64,000 nucleotides of DNA, taken from assembly GCA_004552485.1 (NCBI GenBank), contig SFOH01000001.1, forward strand, positions 1 to 64,000, read 5' to 3'. This document shows, one piece after another, positions 42,539 to 51,927 of this stretch (its first letter is position 1; the number at the start of each line of letters is the position of its first letter). The notes beneath the pieces are model-generated. The model ran no database searches, was not told where the DNA came from, and saw only the letters and a list, made by a program, of their open reading frames with translations. This DNA comes from Bacteroidales bacterium (GTDB taxonomy: Bacteria > Bacteroidota > Bacteroidia > Bacteroidales > Muribaculaceae). The position numbers and the translations under genes were made by a program.

Positions 42539-43597
42539 TTAGTAGTTCCACTGGCAGGCAACCATGCGGAGGTTGGGGCAAGCCATGGTGCGCATGTCAA
42601 CGATCTGGTTGAAGCGGCAGTTGATGTAGCTGATGTTCTGGTCGAAGGAGACGTCGAGGGTCTGCAGTTCGTTGTTGTTGCAGAGGAGTCGCTCCAGGAA
42701 GGTCTGATTGCTGAGGTCGAGCGTGGTGAGGTCGTTGTAGGAGCAGTCGACGAAGACGATGCGGGGGCACTGTGAGACTGAGAGTTCGGTGAGGTCGTTG
42801 TAGGAGCAGACGAGGTCGAGGAGAACGGGGCAGTCGCGAAGGCCGAGGGTCTTCATGTTGTTATCGGAGCAGACGAAGGTTGAGAGAGCGGGAAGGCCGC
42901 TGACGATCATGTTGGAAATGTTGTTGTCGTCGATGTTGATGTTCTGCAGCGAGGTTGTGCCGGTGAAGGTGAGGCCGGTGAGTTTGTTATAGCCGGCATA
43001 AAGGTTCTTGAGGGCGGTGCAGTTGTCTACGACAAGGTTCTCGAGGTGGTTGCCCTGGCAGTTGAGGGTCTGCAGTGTAGGTGAGTTGCTGAGGTCAAGG
43101 GCGGCGAAGTAGTTGTTGGAGACGTTGAGGTTCTTGAGCACGGGCACGTCCTTGAGGGTGATCTCGGTCAGTCGGTTGTTGTTGACGGAGACGTCGGTGA
43201 GCTGGGGGCAGCCGGTGACGTCAACGTTTGAGAGCTGGTTGCGCGATACGTTCACTGTGGTGAGTGCGGGGTCGTTGGCGGTGGTGACGGAGGTGAGCTT
43301 GTTGCGTGAGACGTCGACAGAGCGCAGTGCGCTGAATCCGGAGAGGTTGAGGTCGCCGGCAAGCTTTTTGTCTTTCCACTTGATTTCTACGACGTGGCCG
43401 TTCTCAATGGTGACGCCTTCCCAGGTGGAGGGGTTGTTGATATTGGTGATTTTAAGAGCCTGTGCGTTGGTGGCGTCCTTTTCGGCGGGAGCGGCCAGGA
43501 AGGTTTTGAGCTGTTTGAGCTCGGCCTTGTTGATGTTCTGTGCGAAAGCCATTGTTGAACAGAAAGCAACGGCAATCAGTAATACGGCTTTTTTCAT
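42539..43597 (-). CDS. Exported leucine-rich repeat protein
   Basis: The 352-aa protein has a signal peptide (MKKAVLLIAVAFCSTMAFAQ) and about eleven leucine-rich repeats of roughly 21 residues with the pattern L..LdvS.N.L..ldls.cp.L: for example LRSVDVSRNKLTSV, LTTVNVSRNQLSNV, LKNLNVSNNYFAAL and LLDLVCSYNDLTEL. Such repeats form curved binding surfaces. The protein ends directly after the last repeat without an anchoring tail. It is probably surface or periplasmic; the ligand is unknown. Confidence 0.9.
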   Translation of the reverse strand: MKKAVLLIAVAFCSTMAFAQNINKAELKQLKTFLAAPAEKDATNAQALKITNINNPSTWEGVTIENGHVVEIKWKDKKLAGDLNLSGFSALRSVDVSRNKLTSVTTANDPALTTVNVSRNQLSNVDVTGCPQLTDVSVNNNRLTEITLKDVPVLKNLNVSNNYFAALDLSNSPTLQTLNCQGNHLENLVVDNCTALKNLYAGYNKLTGLTFTGTTSLQNINIDDNNISNMIVSGLPALSTFVCSDNNMKTLGLRDCPVLLDLVCSYNDLTELSVSQCPRIVFVDCSYNDLTTLDLSNQTFLERLLCNNNELQTLDVSFDQNISYINCRFNQIVDMRTMACPNLRMVACQWNY

Positions 43598-43742
43598 AAT
43601 GCTGAATTGTGGGGTTTAAGTTGAATGTTATATTATAAATACTGAATCTATTTTGCTTGGCAAGGGGGCCGGTCCGCAGCTCGCGGGGTCTGTTTCCCTT
43701 GCGTTTGTATTGATAACAACGACATCAGCCCAAAGGTTTATT

Positions 43743-43795
43743 AAAAAAACCTGCGGCCACCGTCCCGGTGTGTTCGGGAATCGGCGACCGCAGGT
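43743..43795 (-). terminator. Terminator of the M13 peptidase gene
   Basis: On the minus strand ACCTGCGG (43788-43795) pairs with CCGCAGGT (43749-43756), with further inner pairing, and runs into TTTTTTAA. Confidence 0.8.
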
Positions 43796-43836
43796 CTTAG
43801 TATCTGTTATTCAGAGGTTTACGCGAGAGATGCGTT

Positions 43837-45846
43837 TTACCAGATGATTACGCGCTCTGACTCGGGGAGGAACATTTTGTCGCCCTCCTTGATGTTGAAG
43901 GCCTTGAAGAAGGGGTCGATGTTGCGCAGGGTCTGGTTCACGCGCCAGCGTCCGAGGCTGTGAGGGTCGGTCTTGGTGCGCGAGAGGATTTCGGCGTCGC
44001 GGATGTTGTTGGCCCAGACGTTGGCATAGCTCAGGTAGAAGCGCTGGTCGGGGGTGAAGCCGTCGATGGTTTCGCCCTCGGAGCCGTTGAGCGAGTTGTG
44101 ATAGGCGGTGTGCGAGACGCGGAGGCCGCCCTGGTCGGCGATGTTCTCGCCCAGGGTGAAGCGGCCGTTGGCGTGGGTGTCGCCGAGGACGACAACGCTG
44201 TCGAACTGCGCTACGAGCTCGTCGGCGAGTTTGGTGAAGGCCTTGGCGTCTTCCTCGGTCCACCAGTTCTTGAAGTTGCCGTTCTTGTCGAACTGACGGC
44301 CCTGGTCGTCGAAGCCGTGGGTCATCTCGTGGCCGATGACAACGCCGATGGCGCCATAGTTGAGGGCGTCGTCAGCCTCGGGCATGAAGAAGGGTGCCTG
44401 GAGTATGCCGGCAGGGAAGCAGATTTCGTTGGTGAGGGGCGAATAGTAGGCGTTCACGGTCTGCGGCGACATGTACCAGCGGTCGCGGTCGACCTTCTTG
44501 CCGAAGTCGTTGTTGTTGAAATCCGTGTTGTACTGTATGGCGGCCTGGACGTTCTCCCAGTATGACTTGGCGGGGTCGACGGTGAGTTTGGAATAGTCGC
44601 GCCACTTGTCGGGATAGCCGACTTTGACGGTGAAGGCGTCGAGTTTTTCGTGGGTCTTGGCTTTGGTGGCCGGGCTCATCCAGGTCAGCGAGTCGATGTG
44701 CTGGCCCAGAGCAGTCTGCAGGTTCTTGACGAGTTTGACCATCTTCTCCTTGGAGGACGGCGGGAAGTATTTGGCGACGTAGAGTTCGCCGAGGGCCTCG
44801 CCAAGCATGCCGTTGGGGATGGCGAGCGCACGCTTCCATCGGGGCTGCTGCTGCTCGACGCCGCTGATGACTTTCGAAAGCTCGAAGGCGGCGTTTACGA
44901 AGTCATCGCTGAGGTAGTTGGCGGCACTGCTGAGATAGTCGGCAGCCATGTAGTCGCGCAGCTCCTGCTGGGTGGCGTTGGAGAGGATGGAGTCGACGGC
45001 GGCCATCGACTTGGGCTGGCCGACAATGACATTCTCGACGTTGTTGAGTCCCTGTGCGGCGAAGTATTCGGTGAGTTTCATATTGGGAAACTTCTTCTCG
45101 ATCTCGGCGACGGCCATGGGGTTGTAGCTGGCGGCGGGATTGCGCAGCTCTTCGCGGCTCATGGCTGCTTCGGCCAGGCTGTGCTCGATCTTCATGGAGT
45201 TGGCGGCAAGACGCTCGGCGTCTTTCTGCGAGTATCCGGCCAGGCGTGCAATCTGAACGAGGAATTTCTTGTAGGCGTCACGGACGGAGCGGGCGCGCTC
45301 GGTGTCGTCGAGGTAATAGTCGCGGTCGCCGAGGCCGAGGCCGCCCTGGGCCCAGTACATGACGTTCATGTCGGAGTTCATCATATCGGCCTCCACGCCG
45401 GTGCCGAAGAAGACACCCAGGCCGGGGGTGGTGGCCATCAGTCGCAGCACGTCGCCGCGCTTGGCCTTGTTGATTTTGGCGAGGTCTTTCTTGATGGGCG
45501 CGGCGCCCTGTCGGTTGAGGCGCACGCTGTCCATGCCCATGGCAAAGAGGTCAGCGATTTTCTGCTCGTTGCTGCCCTTGGCGGCTTTCGAGGCGTCGAG
45601 ACCCATGATGAGGTCGTGGACCTGCTTGCGGTTGTTCTCGCCAAGCTCGTCGAAGGTGCCGAAGCGCGAATACTCGGGTTTGAGCGGGTGGGACTTCATC
45701 CATCCTCCGCAGGCGTATTCATAGAAATCCTGGCCTGGGGCCACCGTGGGGTCCAGGTGGGAGCGGTCGATGCCGGCAGGGGTGGCGGCCACGGCTGCTG
45801 AGGCTGTCGCTATTGTCATAACGGCTGTAATTAGTGTTTTATTCAT
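43837..45846 (-). CDS. pepO: M13-family zinc metallopeptidase (neprilysin/PepO type), exported
   Basis: The 669-aa peptidase has a signal peptide (MNKTLITAVMTIATASAAVAA). The N-terminal region begins DRSHLDPTVAPGQDFYEYACGGW, typical for M13. The zinc site is VIGHEMTHGFDDQG (HExxH), with the third ligand in ENIADQGG. NAYYSPLTNEICFPAGILQ is the substrate-binding segment with NAYY. It should cleave short peptides in the periplasm. ATG 45846 is used because the open frame beyond it crosses the promoter at 45874-45905. Confidence 0.95.
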   Translation of the reverse strand: MNKTLITAVMTIATASAAVAATPAGIDRSHLDPTVAPGQDFYEYACGGWMKSHPLKPEYSRFGTFDELGENNRKQVHDLIMGLDASKAAKGSNEQKIADLFAMGMDSVRLNRQGAAPIKKDLAKINKAKRGDVLRLMATTPGLGVFFGTGVEADMMNSDMNVMYWAQGGLGLGDRDYYLDDTERARSVRDAYKKFLVQIARLAGYSQKDAERLAANSMKIEHSLAEAAMSREELRNPAASYNPMAVAEIEKKFPNMKLTEYFAAQGLNNVENVIVGQPKSMAAVDSILSNATQQELRDYMAADYLSSAANYLSDDFVNAAFELSKVISGVEQQQPRWKRALAIPNGMLGEALGELYVAKYFPPSSKEKMVKLVKNLQTALGQHIDSLTWMSPATKAKTHEKLDAFTVKVGYPDKWRDYSKLTVDPAKSYWENVQAAIQYNTDFNNNDFGKKVDRDRWYMSPQTVNAYYSPLTNEICFPAGILQAPFFMPEADDALNYGAIGVVIGHEMTHGFDDQGRQFDKNGNFKNWWTEEDAKAFTKLADELVAQFDSVVVLGDTHANGRFTLGENIADQGGLRVSHTAYHNSLNGSEGETIDGFTPDQRFYLSYANVWANNIRDAEILSRTKTDPHSLGRWRVNQTLRNIDPFFKAFNIKEGDKMFLPESERVIIW

Positions 45847-45873
45847 ATTATATGGGGTTGTTGTTTGCTGATG

Positions 45874-45905
45874 CAAAGTTAGCCATTCTGCGCCACACCT
45901 CCAAA
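45874..45905 (-). promoter_or_regulatory. Promoter of the M13 peptidase gene
   Basis: TTTG (45902-45905) and TAACTTTG (45874-45881) on the minus strand are 20 nt apart, with a short leader of about 20 nt. A CCGGTCA/TGACCGG hairpin (45924-45943) lies just upstream, after the rprY-like gene. Confidence 0.7.
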
Positions 45906-45983
45906 TAAAACGCAACGACGCCCCCGGTCAGCGATGTGACCGGAGCCGCCGTGTTAGTTCGTGCGAGGGATGTCGCGGAGAGG

Positions 45984-46688
45984 TCAATTGGCCTCGGCCT
46001 CGGGGGCGATGAGCTTGTAGCCCTTGCCGTGGATGTTGATGATTTCGATGGACGGGTCGGCCTTCAGGTGCTTGCGCAGCTTGGTGATGTAGACGTCCAT
46101 CGAGCGGGCGTTGAAGTAGTTGTCGTCAATCCAGATAGTCTTGAGGGCGAAGTTGCGCTCGAGAATCTCGTTGACGTGGGCGCACAGCAGGCTCAGCAGC
46201 TCCGACTCTTTGGTGGTGAGTTTGGTGACTTTGTCGTCAATCATGAGCACCTGTTTCTGAGTGTCGAAGGTGAATTTGCCAATCTTGTACATGGTGATTT
46301 CTTTGCCCTTCTTGCCTTTCACGCGGCGAAGGATGGCCTCGAGACGGAACACAAGCTCCTCCATGGAGAAGGGCTTGGTGATATAGTCGTCGGCGCCGAT
46401 TTTGAAGCCCTCGAGGATGTCTTCCTTGATGGACTTTGCGGTCAGGAAGATGATGGGCACCTCGGAGTTGACCGTGCGGATTTCCTGCGCCAGCGTGAAA
46501 CCGTCCTTCTTGGGCATCATCACGTCGAGCACACAGATGTCATATTTGCCTTTGAGGAAGGCCTTGTATCCGCTTTCGCCGTCCGCAAAGAGGTCGGCGT
46601 TGAATCCTTTCTGCTGAAGGTACTCGCGCAGAAGCATGCCCAGGCTCTCGTCATCCTCACACAGGAGTATACGTGTACGTTCTTCCAT
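45984..46688 (-). CDS. rprY: OmpR-family response regulator (RprY-like)
   Basis: The 234-aa regulator has a receiver domain with the acidic pair in CEDDE, the phospho-acceptor Asp in VLDVMMPKKDG and the Lys in TKPFSMEE. The C-terminal winged-helix DNA-binding domain has KLTTKESELLSLLCAH and NARSMDVYITKLRKHL. It lies 6 bp after the sensor kinase stop, so the two form one operon and a cognate pair. The naming follows similarity to Bacteroides RprY; the signal is not known from sequence. Confidence 0.88.
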   Translation of the reverse strand: MEERTRILLCEDDESLGMLLREYLQQKGFNADLFADGESGYKAFLKGKYDICVLDVMMPKKDGFTLAQEIRTVNSEVPIIFLTAKSIKEDILEGFKIGADDYITKPFSMEELVFRLEAILRRVKGKKGKEITMYKIGKFTFDTQKQVLMIDDKVTKLTTKESELLSLLCAHVNEILERNFALKTIWIDDNYFNARSMDVYITKLRKHLKADPSIEIINIHGKGYKLIAPEAEAN

Positions 46689-46694
46689 AATTCT

Positions 46695-48248
46695 TCAGTT
46701 TTTTGAGAGTGGTATAATAATTATAAATTTTGTTCCTTTGTCAATCTGGCTCTCCACGGAGATTGTTCCTCCGAGTTCGCCAACCATCTTGCGCACGTAG
46801 GCCAGGCCCAGGCCGAAGCCTTTCACGTCGTGGAGGTTGCCGGTGGAGACGCGGTAGAATTTGTCGAAAATCTTTTTCTGGTCGTCCTTGGAGATGCCGA
46901 TGCCGTTGTCCTGGACGGTTATCTCGAGTTTCTCGGCGGGGAGGTCGCGCGAGGTGACTGTCAGCTCCAGGGGTACGTCTTCGCGGCGGTACTTCACGGC
47001 GTTGTCCAGCAGGTTGAAGATTACGTTGGTGAAGTGCATCTCGTCCACTTCGACAATGGCGTCCATGGCGTCGAGGCGCGCGTCGATGTGGCCGCCGTAT
47101 TTCTCGACCTTGAGCTTGAAGGTGTTCACGATGTTGTAGATGACCACGTTGGCATCCACGTCGGTGAGCTTGAGCGTGGCTTTGCGGCCCTCGAACATCG
47201 ACATCTGAAGCACCTTCTCAACCTGGAAGCGCAGGCGTTTGGTCTCGTCGTTGATGACGTTGGAGATTTGTCCCAGCATGGCCGGCGACTTGCGCACGCT
47301 CTGGTCCTGGAGCATCTGCGCCGCAAGCGAGATGGAGGAGATGGGCGTCTTGAACTCGTGCGTCATGTTGTTGATGAAGTCGTTCTTCATCTCCGACAAC
47401 TTCTTTTGTCGGAAGGCGGTGACCACGGTGAATATGAACACCACGAGCAGGATTACGGTCAGAATAAATGCCGGCCACAGCAGCGGCAGCGAGGCGAAGA
47501 CATAGTCTTTCTTGGTCGGGAAATAGACCTTAAGATAGTAGGTCTGATTGTCGCCGTCACGCGGGAAGAGCACCTGCACGAACATGTTGTCGCGGTCGTC
47601 GGGCGTTGCCTGGAATCCGGCTGTCTTGTAAACGGTCACGCCGGTGCGGTTCACGAGGGCGAACTCAAAGGGCACTTCCAGGCCCAGCGTGTCAAGCTGC
47701 TGGCGCAGGTAGCGGCGCACCACGGTAGAGTCGGCACGCTCGGTGATGGGGCGGCTCGACGACTTGCTCATGATGTCGAGTATCACATTGTCAATCAGAT
47801 TCTTCTGCTGATTGAACGGTTCGTTGAAGTTGACGTGCAGCGGCTGATTCAGGTTCTTGCGTTTGCTGTGGCCGTGGCCGAAGAGCGCGGGGGCACCTTC
47901 GATGTTCGAGATGTCGGCGGGATCGCCCTTGATGGTGAGGTCGGCCTCCAGGCCGGTGGAAGTGGTGAACGAATAGCGCACACCGCCGAGCTGGGGCGTG
48001 GCGTCGCCAAGATACTGCTGGTAGATTGAGGACGACTCAATGTTGTTGACGTCCTCCTCGAGGAACCGCTGCGTCTCATCATGCGAAAGCTGCATGGACA
48101 CGGCGATAAGACTCTGACGCACAGACTGTGCGAACTGGTCATAGCGCATACGCACCATGTCGCGCATATAGACAATCTGAATGCCCAGAAGCACAATGAC
48201 CGTGATGGCCATAATAGCAGTCAGTAACCAGATAGTATGCTTTTTCAT
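46695..48248 (-). CDS. rprX: Sensor histidine kinase (RprX-like)
   Basis: The 517-aa inner-membrane kinase has an N-terminal membrane helix (IWLLTAIMAITVIVLLGIQ) and a periplasmic domain of about 210 residues. A second helix near residues 255-280 (LLWPAFILTVILLVVF) precedes the HisKA domain with NNMTHEFKTPISSI (the phosphorylated His). The ATPase domain has the N box VIFNLLDNAVKYR, DNGIGISKDDQ and GFGLGLAY. It passes phosphate to the adjacent OmpR-type regulator. Confidence 0.92.
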   Translation of the reverse strand: MKKHTIWLLTAIMAITVIVLLGIQIVYMRDMVRMRYDQFAQSVRQSLIAVSMQLSHDETQRFLEEDVNNIESSSIYQQYLGDATPQLGGVRYSFTTSTGLEADLTIKGDPADISNIEGAPALFGHGHSKRKNLNQPLHVNFNEPFNQQKNLIDNVILDIMSKSSSRPITERADSTVVRRYLRQQLDTLGLEVPFEFALVNRTGVTVYKTAGFQATPDDRDNMFVQVLFPRDGDNQTYYLKVYFPTKKDYVFASLPLLWPAFILTVILLVVFIFTVVTAFRQKKLSEMKNDFINNMTHEFKTPISSISLAAQMLQDQSVRKSPAMLGQISNVINDETKRLRFQVEKVLQMSMFEGRKATLKLTDVDANVVIYNIVNTFKLKVEKYGGHIDARLDAMDAIVEVDEMHFTNVIFNLLDNAVKYRREDVPLELTVTSRDLPAEKLEITVQDNGIGISKDDQKKIFDKFYRVSTGNLHDVKGFGLGLAYVRKMVGELGGTISVESQIDKGTKFIIIIPLSKN

Positions 48249-48369
48249 TATCGCGATGTTCCTTTTTTAAACTATGTTATGTTAACATTTCACAGCCGTA
48301 AAAGTTTGTGAAAAAAGTTGTCTTTCAGAATAAAAGCGGGCTTTTCCCTTGATTTTTAACACTTCGGTG

Positions 48370-48400
48370 CAAAATTAACATAAAATTCTCAGAACTCCAA
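48370..48400 (-). promoter_or_regulatory. Promoter of the rprX-rprY operon
   Basis: TTGG (48397-48400) and TAATTTTG (48370-48377) on the minus strand are exactly 19 nt apart. The leader is about 115 nt. The rest of 48249-48694 holds a 3x CATATTAGA repeat (48615-48641) and no gene. Confidence 0.75.
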
Positions 48401-48614
48401 CAGCAATATTCCCTTTTTTCAGCCATTTTCTCCCTTTTTTGGACTTTTTAGGAAAAAACACGGCCAGCCATTCCCTCTCCTCCCATAGCTATCGGGGGTT
48501 TATTTTTAGTTTGCGGTGGCGTTCAACGGCCACCGCAACCACCGCACAATTGATTTTCAGCGCGTTAAGCAATAATATATTATGTGATGAATGTTATGTA
48601 TGTTTTGTATGGTA

Positions 48615-48641
48615 CATATTAGACATATTAGACATATTAGA
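48615..48641. repeat. Three tandem CATATTAGA units
   Basis: The 9-bp word occurs three times without spacer, followed by CC and a T-rich stretch. It lies between the Crp/Fnr gene and the rprX promoter. It may be a slippage tract or part of a terminator region. Confidence 0.7.
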
Positions 48642-48694
48642 CCTTTTTCTTGGGGTGTGGTTCGTTGGTTTGCGGGCGATGCGGTGCGGCGTCA

Positions 48695-49393
48695 TCAGCC
48701 GAATTTGCTGATTTTGCGCAGGGCGGGCTCGTTGATGATTTTGATGCGACGTCCGTCAACGGCAAGGATTTTCTCGTTCACGAAGGCCGAGAGGGTGCGG
48801 ATGGCGTTGCTGGTGGTCATGTTCGAGAGGTTGGCGATGTCTTCGCGCGACATGTAGATCTTGATGGTGGCGTTGTCGTCCTCGTATCCATAGTTCTCGC
48901 GCAGGACGATGAGCGCTTCGGCCAGGCGGCCGCGTATGTGTTTTTGTGTGAGGTTGACGATGCGTGCGTCGGAGCCACCGAGGTTGTGAGAGAGTTCTTC
49001 GATGAAGAACCAGGCGAGTTTGATGTTGTGGCTGACGAGGTCTTTGACGAGGCTCATGGGTATGGAGCCGAGGGTGGAGGGTTCGAAGGCGCAGGCCGAA
49101 GACATGTGCTGTTCGTTGGCGAAGCCGGCGCGGTAGCCGAAATACTGGACGGGGCGGAAGAGTCGCAGAATCTGCTGGCGGCCGCCGATGCCGTCTTTGT
49201 ACATCTTCACTTTGCCCTTGAGCAGGCACCACAGGTGCTCGGCTTCTTCGCCCTGGGTGTAGATGATCTGGTTCTTCTTGAAGTTGTGTATCTCAAAATT
49301 GTCCACAATGCGTCGTCGCTCTTCGTTGTCAAGAACGGTCCAGATAGCGGACAAATCCTCATTTATGACTTTTTCGATAGTGGTTTTAAGCAT
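48695..49393 (-). CDS. Crp/Fnr-family transcriptional regulator
   Basis: The 232-aa protein has an N-terminal cyclic-nucleotide-binding-like barrel (IIYTQGEEAEHLWCLLKGKVKMY) and a C-terminal helix-turn-helix (MSREDIANLSNMTTSNAIRTLSAFV). It lacks the N-terminal Cys cluster of oxygen-sensing Fnr. The effector is unknown. A TATATTTG box on the minus strand at 49491-49498 is a probable -7 element with a leader of about 90 nt. The neighbours do not define its regulon. Confidence 0.88.
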   Translation of the reverse strand: MLKTTIEKVINEDLSAIWTVLDNEERRRIVDNFEIHNFKKNQIIYTQGEEAEHLWCLLKGKVKMYKDGIGGRQQILRLFRPVQYFGYRAGFANEQHMSSACAFEPSTLGSIPMSLVKDLVSHNIKLAWFFIEELSHNLGGSDARIVNLTQKHIRGRLAEALIVLRENYGYEDDNATIKIYMSREDIANLSNMTTSNAIRTLSAFVNEKILAVDGRRIKIINEPALRKISKFG

Positions 49394-49595
49394 CGCCTTA
49401 GTGCTTTAGTGCAGAAATTTTGGAACCTCAATGGAGAATCACAGGGCTTGTTTTGGGACGGACTGGATACCCCTTATGTTGTACGACATGCAAATATAAC
49501 ACTTTTTTAGAACATACACACTCTTTTCCTCAGATTATTTGCATTTTTTGCCTCTTTTATCCGCTTTTTCCGCCTTTTTCGGGTGTATTTATACT

Positions 49596-49627
49596 GAGAG
49601 CCGTCCGCTTTGGGGCGAACGGCTCTC
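49596..49627 (-). terminator. Terminator of the GH16 gene
   Basis: GAGAGCCGT (49596-49604) and ACGGCTCTC (49619-49627) are perfect 9-bp arms, 26 bp beyond the GH16 stop. Only a short T-rich stretch follows on the minus strand. Confidence 0.65.
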
Positions 49628-49652
49628 GGATATTCAGAGGCGTATGCGGGCG

Positions 49653-50813
49653 TCACTCAAGGTCGGTGTCGCGGGTGACGGAGACGGCGTTGCGGGGCTG
49701 ATAGACGCGGACATAGTCGAACTCGGTGAGGTAGGTGAAGTCGGGGTCGGTGTCCTTGTCCATGAGGCTTTGGTTGATGATGATGTAGAAGGGCTTGTCG
49801 TAGGGCCAGGTTATCTCGGGCGTGTAGGCGCCTTCGGAGAAATTCTTTTTCTCGTAGCGGAAGACTTCTTTGTTGTCCACGAGCCAGCGTATGAGTCCTT
49901 TAGGATCCCATTCGACGGCATAGACGTGCCATTCTTCGGGGTCTGACTCGATGTTGAAGGCATGGGCGGGAGCCTCGCGGCTGACAGCGCCTTTGGTCTT
50001 CCAAATCCATCCGTCGTGGATGGTCTGGTGGGCCCGGGCTTTGTCGTCGAACTGCTCCCAGATGTCGATCTCGCCGCTCTCCATGCTTCCGAGGCTCATG
50101 TCGAAGGGACGAAGCCAGAAGGCGGGCGAGTTGCCGCGGTGCATTCGTGTGCGGGCACGTGCCTCGATGCGGCCGCCGGTGAAGCCGACATGGCTCTTGA
50201 GGCATCCGCTGATGAAGGGCTCTTTCTCGGTGTTCTTGAACTGCTCGGGCGTGGCTATGGCGTAGGCTTTGTAGACGCCGTTCTCGACTTTGTTGACGAC
50301 GGGAAATTCGGCATCGCGGGCCGAGTAGCGGTCCCAGCGCGAGCCCCAGCGCGGTGCGGCATACCAGTTGGTCATGCTGACCGAGTCGCCGTCAAACTCG
50401 TCGGCCCACACGAGGGTCCAGTCGGCCTTGGAGGTCTCACGGAAGTCGGCGCTGATGCGGACGTCGTCGCCGGTCATACTTGCCGGTATAGTGTTCACGC
50501 TCTTGAGTTTCATGGACTTCTGACGCCACTGTCGCTCGCCGTCGACATACTGCGGGCCGTCGAGGTTGCGCCCGTAGCGCACGGTGAGTTTCGAGGCCTT
50601 GTAGCCGGGAAAGACGGGCACGGCGCTGACTTTCAAGTCTTTGCCCTGCCTTATGGTGCCGGGCAGGGGATTGCCCTCGGCGTCCCGGATGTATCCGTTG
50701 CGGATGTCGGTGGTGAGCTCGCCGCGTCCCCAGCAGCTGAGGCTGAAGCCGATGACGGCGCATGCCGCCAGCGCGGTGATTCCGGTGGCTATGACTGCTT
50801 TCTTCATTGTCAT
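49653..50813 (-). CDS. Glycoside hydrolase family 16 enzyme, exported
   Basis: The 386-aa protein has an N-terminal hydrophobic export segment (MTMKKAVIATGITALAACAV) and a small beta domain of about 100 residues. The GH16 jelly-roll follows with WTLVWADEFDGDS, the catalytic SGEIDIWEQF (the ExDxxE motif with both catalytic Glu) and the beta strands WHVYAVEWDPKGLIRWLVDN. Family members cleave beta-1,3/1,4-glucans, agar-type or related polysaccharides; the substrate cannot be told here. No SusC/SusD genes lie nearby, so it is not part of a visible polysaccharide utilisation locus. The start at 50813 is chosen; 50807 and 50837 are alternatives. Confidence 0.9.
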   Translation of the reverse strand: MTMKKAVIATGITALAACAVIGFSLSCWGRGELTTDIRNGYIRDAEGNPLPGTIRQGKDLKVSAVPVFPGYKASKLTVRYGRNLDGPQYVDGERQWRQKSMKLKSVNTIPASMTGDDVRISADFRETSKADWTLVWADEFDGDSVSMTNWYAAPRWGSRWDRYSARDAEFPVVNKVENGVYKAYAIATPEQFKNTEKEPFISGCLKSHVGFTGGRIEARARTRMHRGNSPAFWLRPFDMSLGSMESGEIDIWEQFDDKARAHQTIHDGWIWKTKGAVSREAPAHAFNIESDPEEWHVYAVEWDPKGLIRWLVDNKEVFRYEKKNFSEGAYTPEITWPYDKPFYIIINQSLMDKDTDPDFTYLTEFDYVRVYQPRNAVSVTRDTDLE

Positions 50814-50855
50814 GTTCGTGTGATAGTGGTTCTGCATTTTCCCCTATTAGAAACA

Positions 50856-50890
50856 GCCGGCCGTTCCCGGATGAGTGGGGGACGGCCGGC
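50856..50890 (-). terminator. Hairpin downstream of the coiled-coil lipoprotein gene
   Basis: GCCGGCCGTTCCC (50856-50868) pairs with GGGGACGGCCGGC (50878-50890) almost perfectly. The T-run after it is weak (TGTTTCTA). Confidence 0.65.
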
Positions 50891-50919
50891 GTTAGGGGTT
50901 GGAGGGAAATGTTCGGTGT

Positions 50920-51822
50920 TTAGTCGGTCTGAACTACGAGGTAGTTGGAGGCCATCCAGAAGCGCTCGGGATTGGTGATGACGATGGTCTTGATTTTGTT
51001 GGCGCCTTCGTCAATGCGGTATGAGTCCTTGGGCTGTTTGGTCAGCACTTTGCACTTCTTGGAGTAGGTGTTGATGGTGGTGAGCTTGGTCTTGTCGACG
51101 GCGGTGAAGTAGCTCTTGTCGAACTGGCCCTGGAGAACGTCTTTGCGGCCCTGGAGAATGTTGTGCTCTTTGAGCTCTTTCTTGGAACCGAGCACGTAGA
51201 AGCCGGTGTTGAGCTGTGTGGTGAGCGAAGCGGCATGGGCCTCGGCGGTGTTGCGCTCGCTGGTGACGTTGGCAACGGTGGTGTTCAGTGAGTCAACCTT
51301 CGAGTCGAGCTTGGTGATGCGGGTGTTGGCGTCGCTGAGCTGGGTCTTGGTGTTGGTCAGCTCGTTGTTGAGGCGAGTGATTTCGGCGGCCTGCTCCTCG
51401 ATCTGCTTGTTGAGAGTGGCGATGGTTTTCTTGAGCTCCTCGGAGTAGAGGTTCGAGGCGGCGAGCTTCTTCTCGAGCTCGGCGAGGCGTGCCTTGCGGT
51501 CGTTCAGGGCTGTCTGAATGGCAGCGATGTCGTTGCGGATGATGGTGCGTCGGTCGGGGCTCTCGCTGGTGTTGACGGTGACAACACTCTCGAGCGATTT
51601 CACTTCAACGAGGCCCTGCTGGATTTCGTTGACGAGCGAGAGGAGTTCGTCGCGGTCGGCGACAGCCTCGGCCAGCTCTTCGCGGGTGGCCTGGTTCAGC
51701 TGCTCTTGCTCCTGAATCTTCTGAGCCTGTTCCTGAGCCTGCTTTTCTTTCTCTTCATTCTTGCATGATGTCGTTGCAATGACAGCGGCCATGGCAACGA
51801 TGGTGATAATTTTCTTTAGCAT
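50920..51822 (-). CDS. Coiled-coil lipoprotein
   Basis: The 300-aa protein begins with a lipoprotein signal (MLKKIITIVAMAAVIATTSC). Residues 24-205 are a long heptad-rich coiled coil (EKQAQEQAQKIQEQEQ, LAELEKKLAAS, LNKQIEEQAAEITRLNNEL). The C-terminal 90 residues form a small globular part with GFYVLGSKKELKEHNIL and FWMASNYLVVQTD. Similar Bacteroidales proteins are named after the Cbp1 collagen-binding adhesin; I cannot confirm that role here. Probably anchored in the outer membrane. Confidence 0.8.
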   Translation of the reverse strand: MLKKIITIVAMAAVIATTSCKNEEKEKQAQEQAQKIQEQEQLNQATREELAEAVADRDELLSLVNEIQQGLVEVKSLESVVTVNTSESPDRRTIIRNDIAAIQTALNDRKARLAELEKKLAASNLYSEELKKTIATLNKQIEEQAAEITRLNNELTNTKTQLSDANTRITKLDSKVDSLNTTVANVTSERNTAEAHAASLTTQLNTGFYVLGSKKELKEHNILQGRKDVLQGQFDKSYFTAVDKTKLTTINTYSKKCKVLTKQPKDSYRIDEGANKIKTIVITNPERFWMASNYLVVQTD

Positions 51823-51927
51823 ACGGTGCTGTTTTAAAAGTGTATTCTGTTGTTATGGTTTTTACGGCCTTGTCTGCGGCCGCGTTAATGTTTTGTGCGT
51901 TTGCGGAGTCCGGGGCGCCTGCCGTCG

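Noticed and set aside
49653..50813. Polysaccharide utilisation locus around the GH16 enzyme
   Set aside because: No SusC/SusD pair, no other carbohydrate enzymes and no hybrid or ECF regulators lie nearby.
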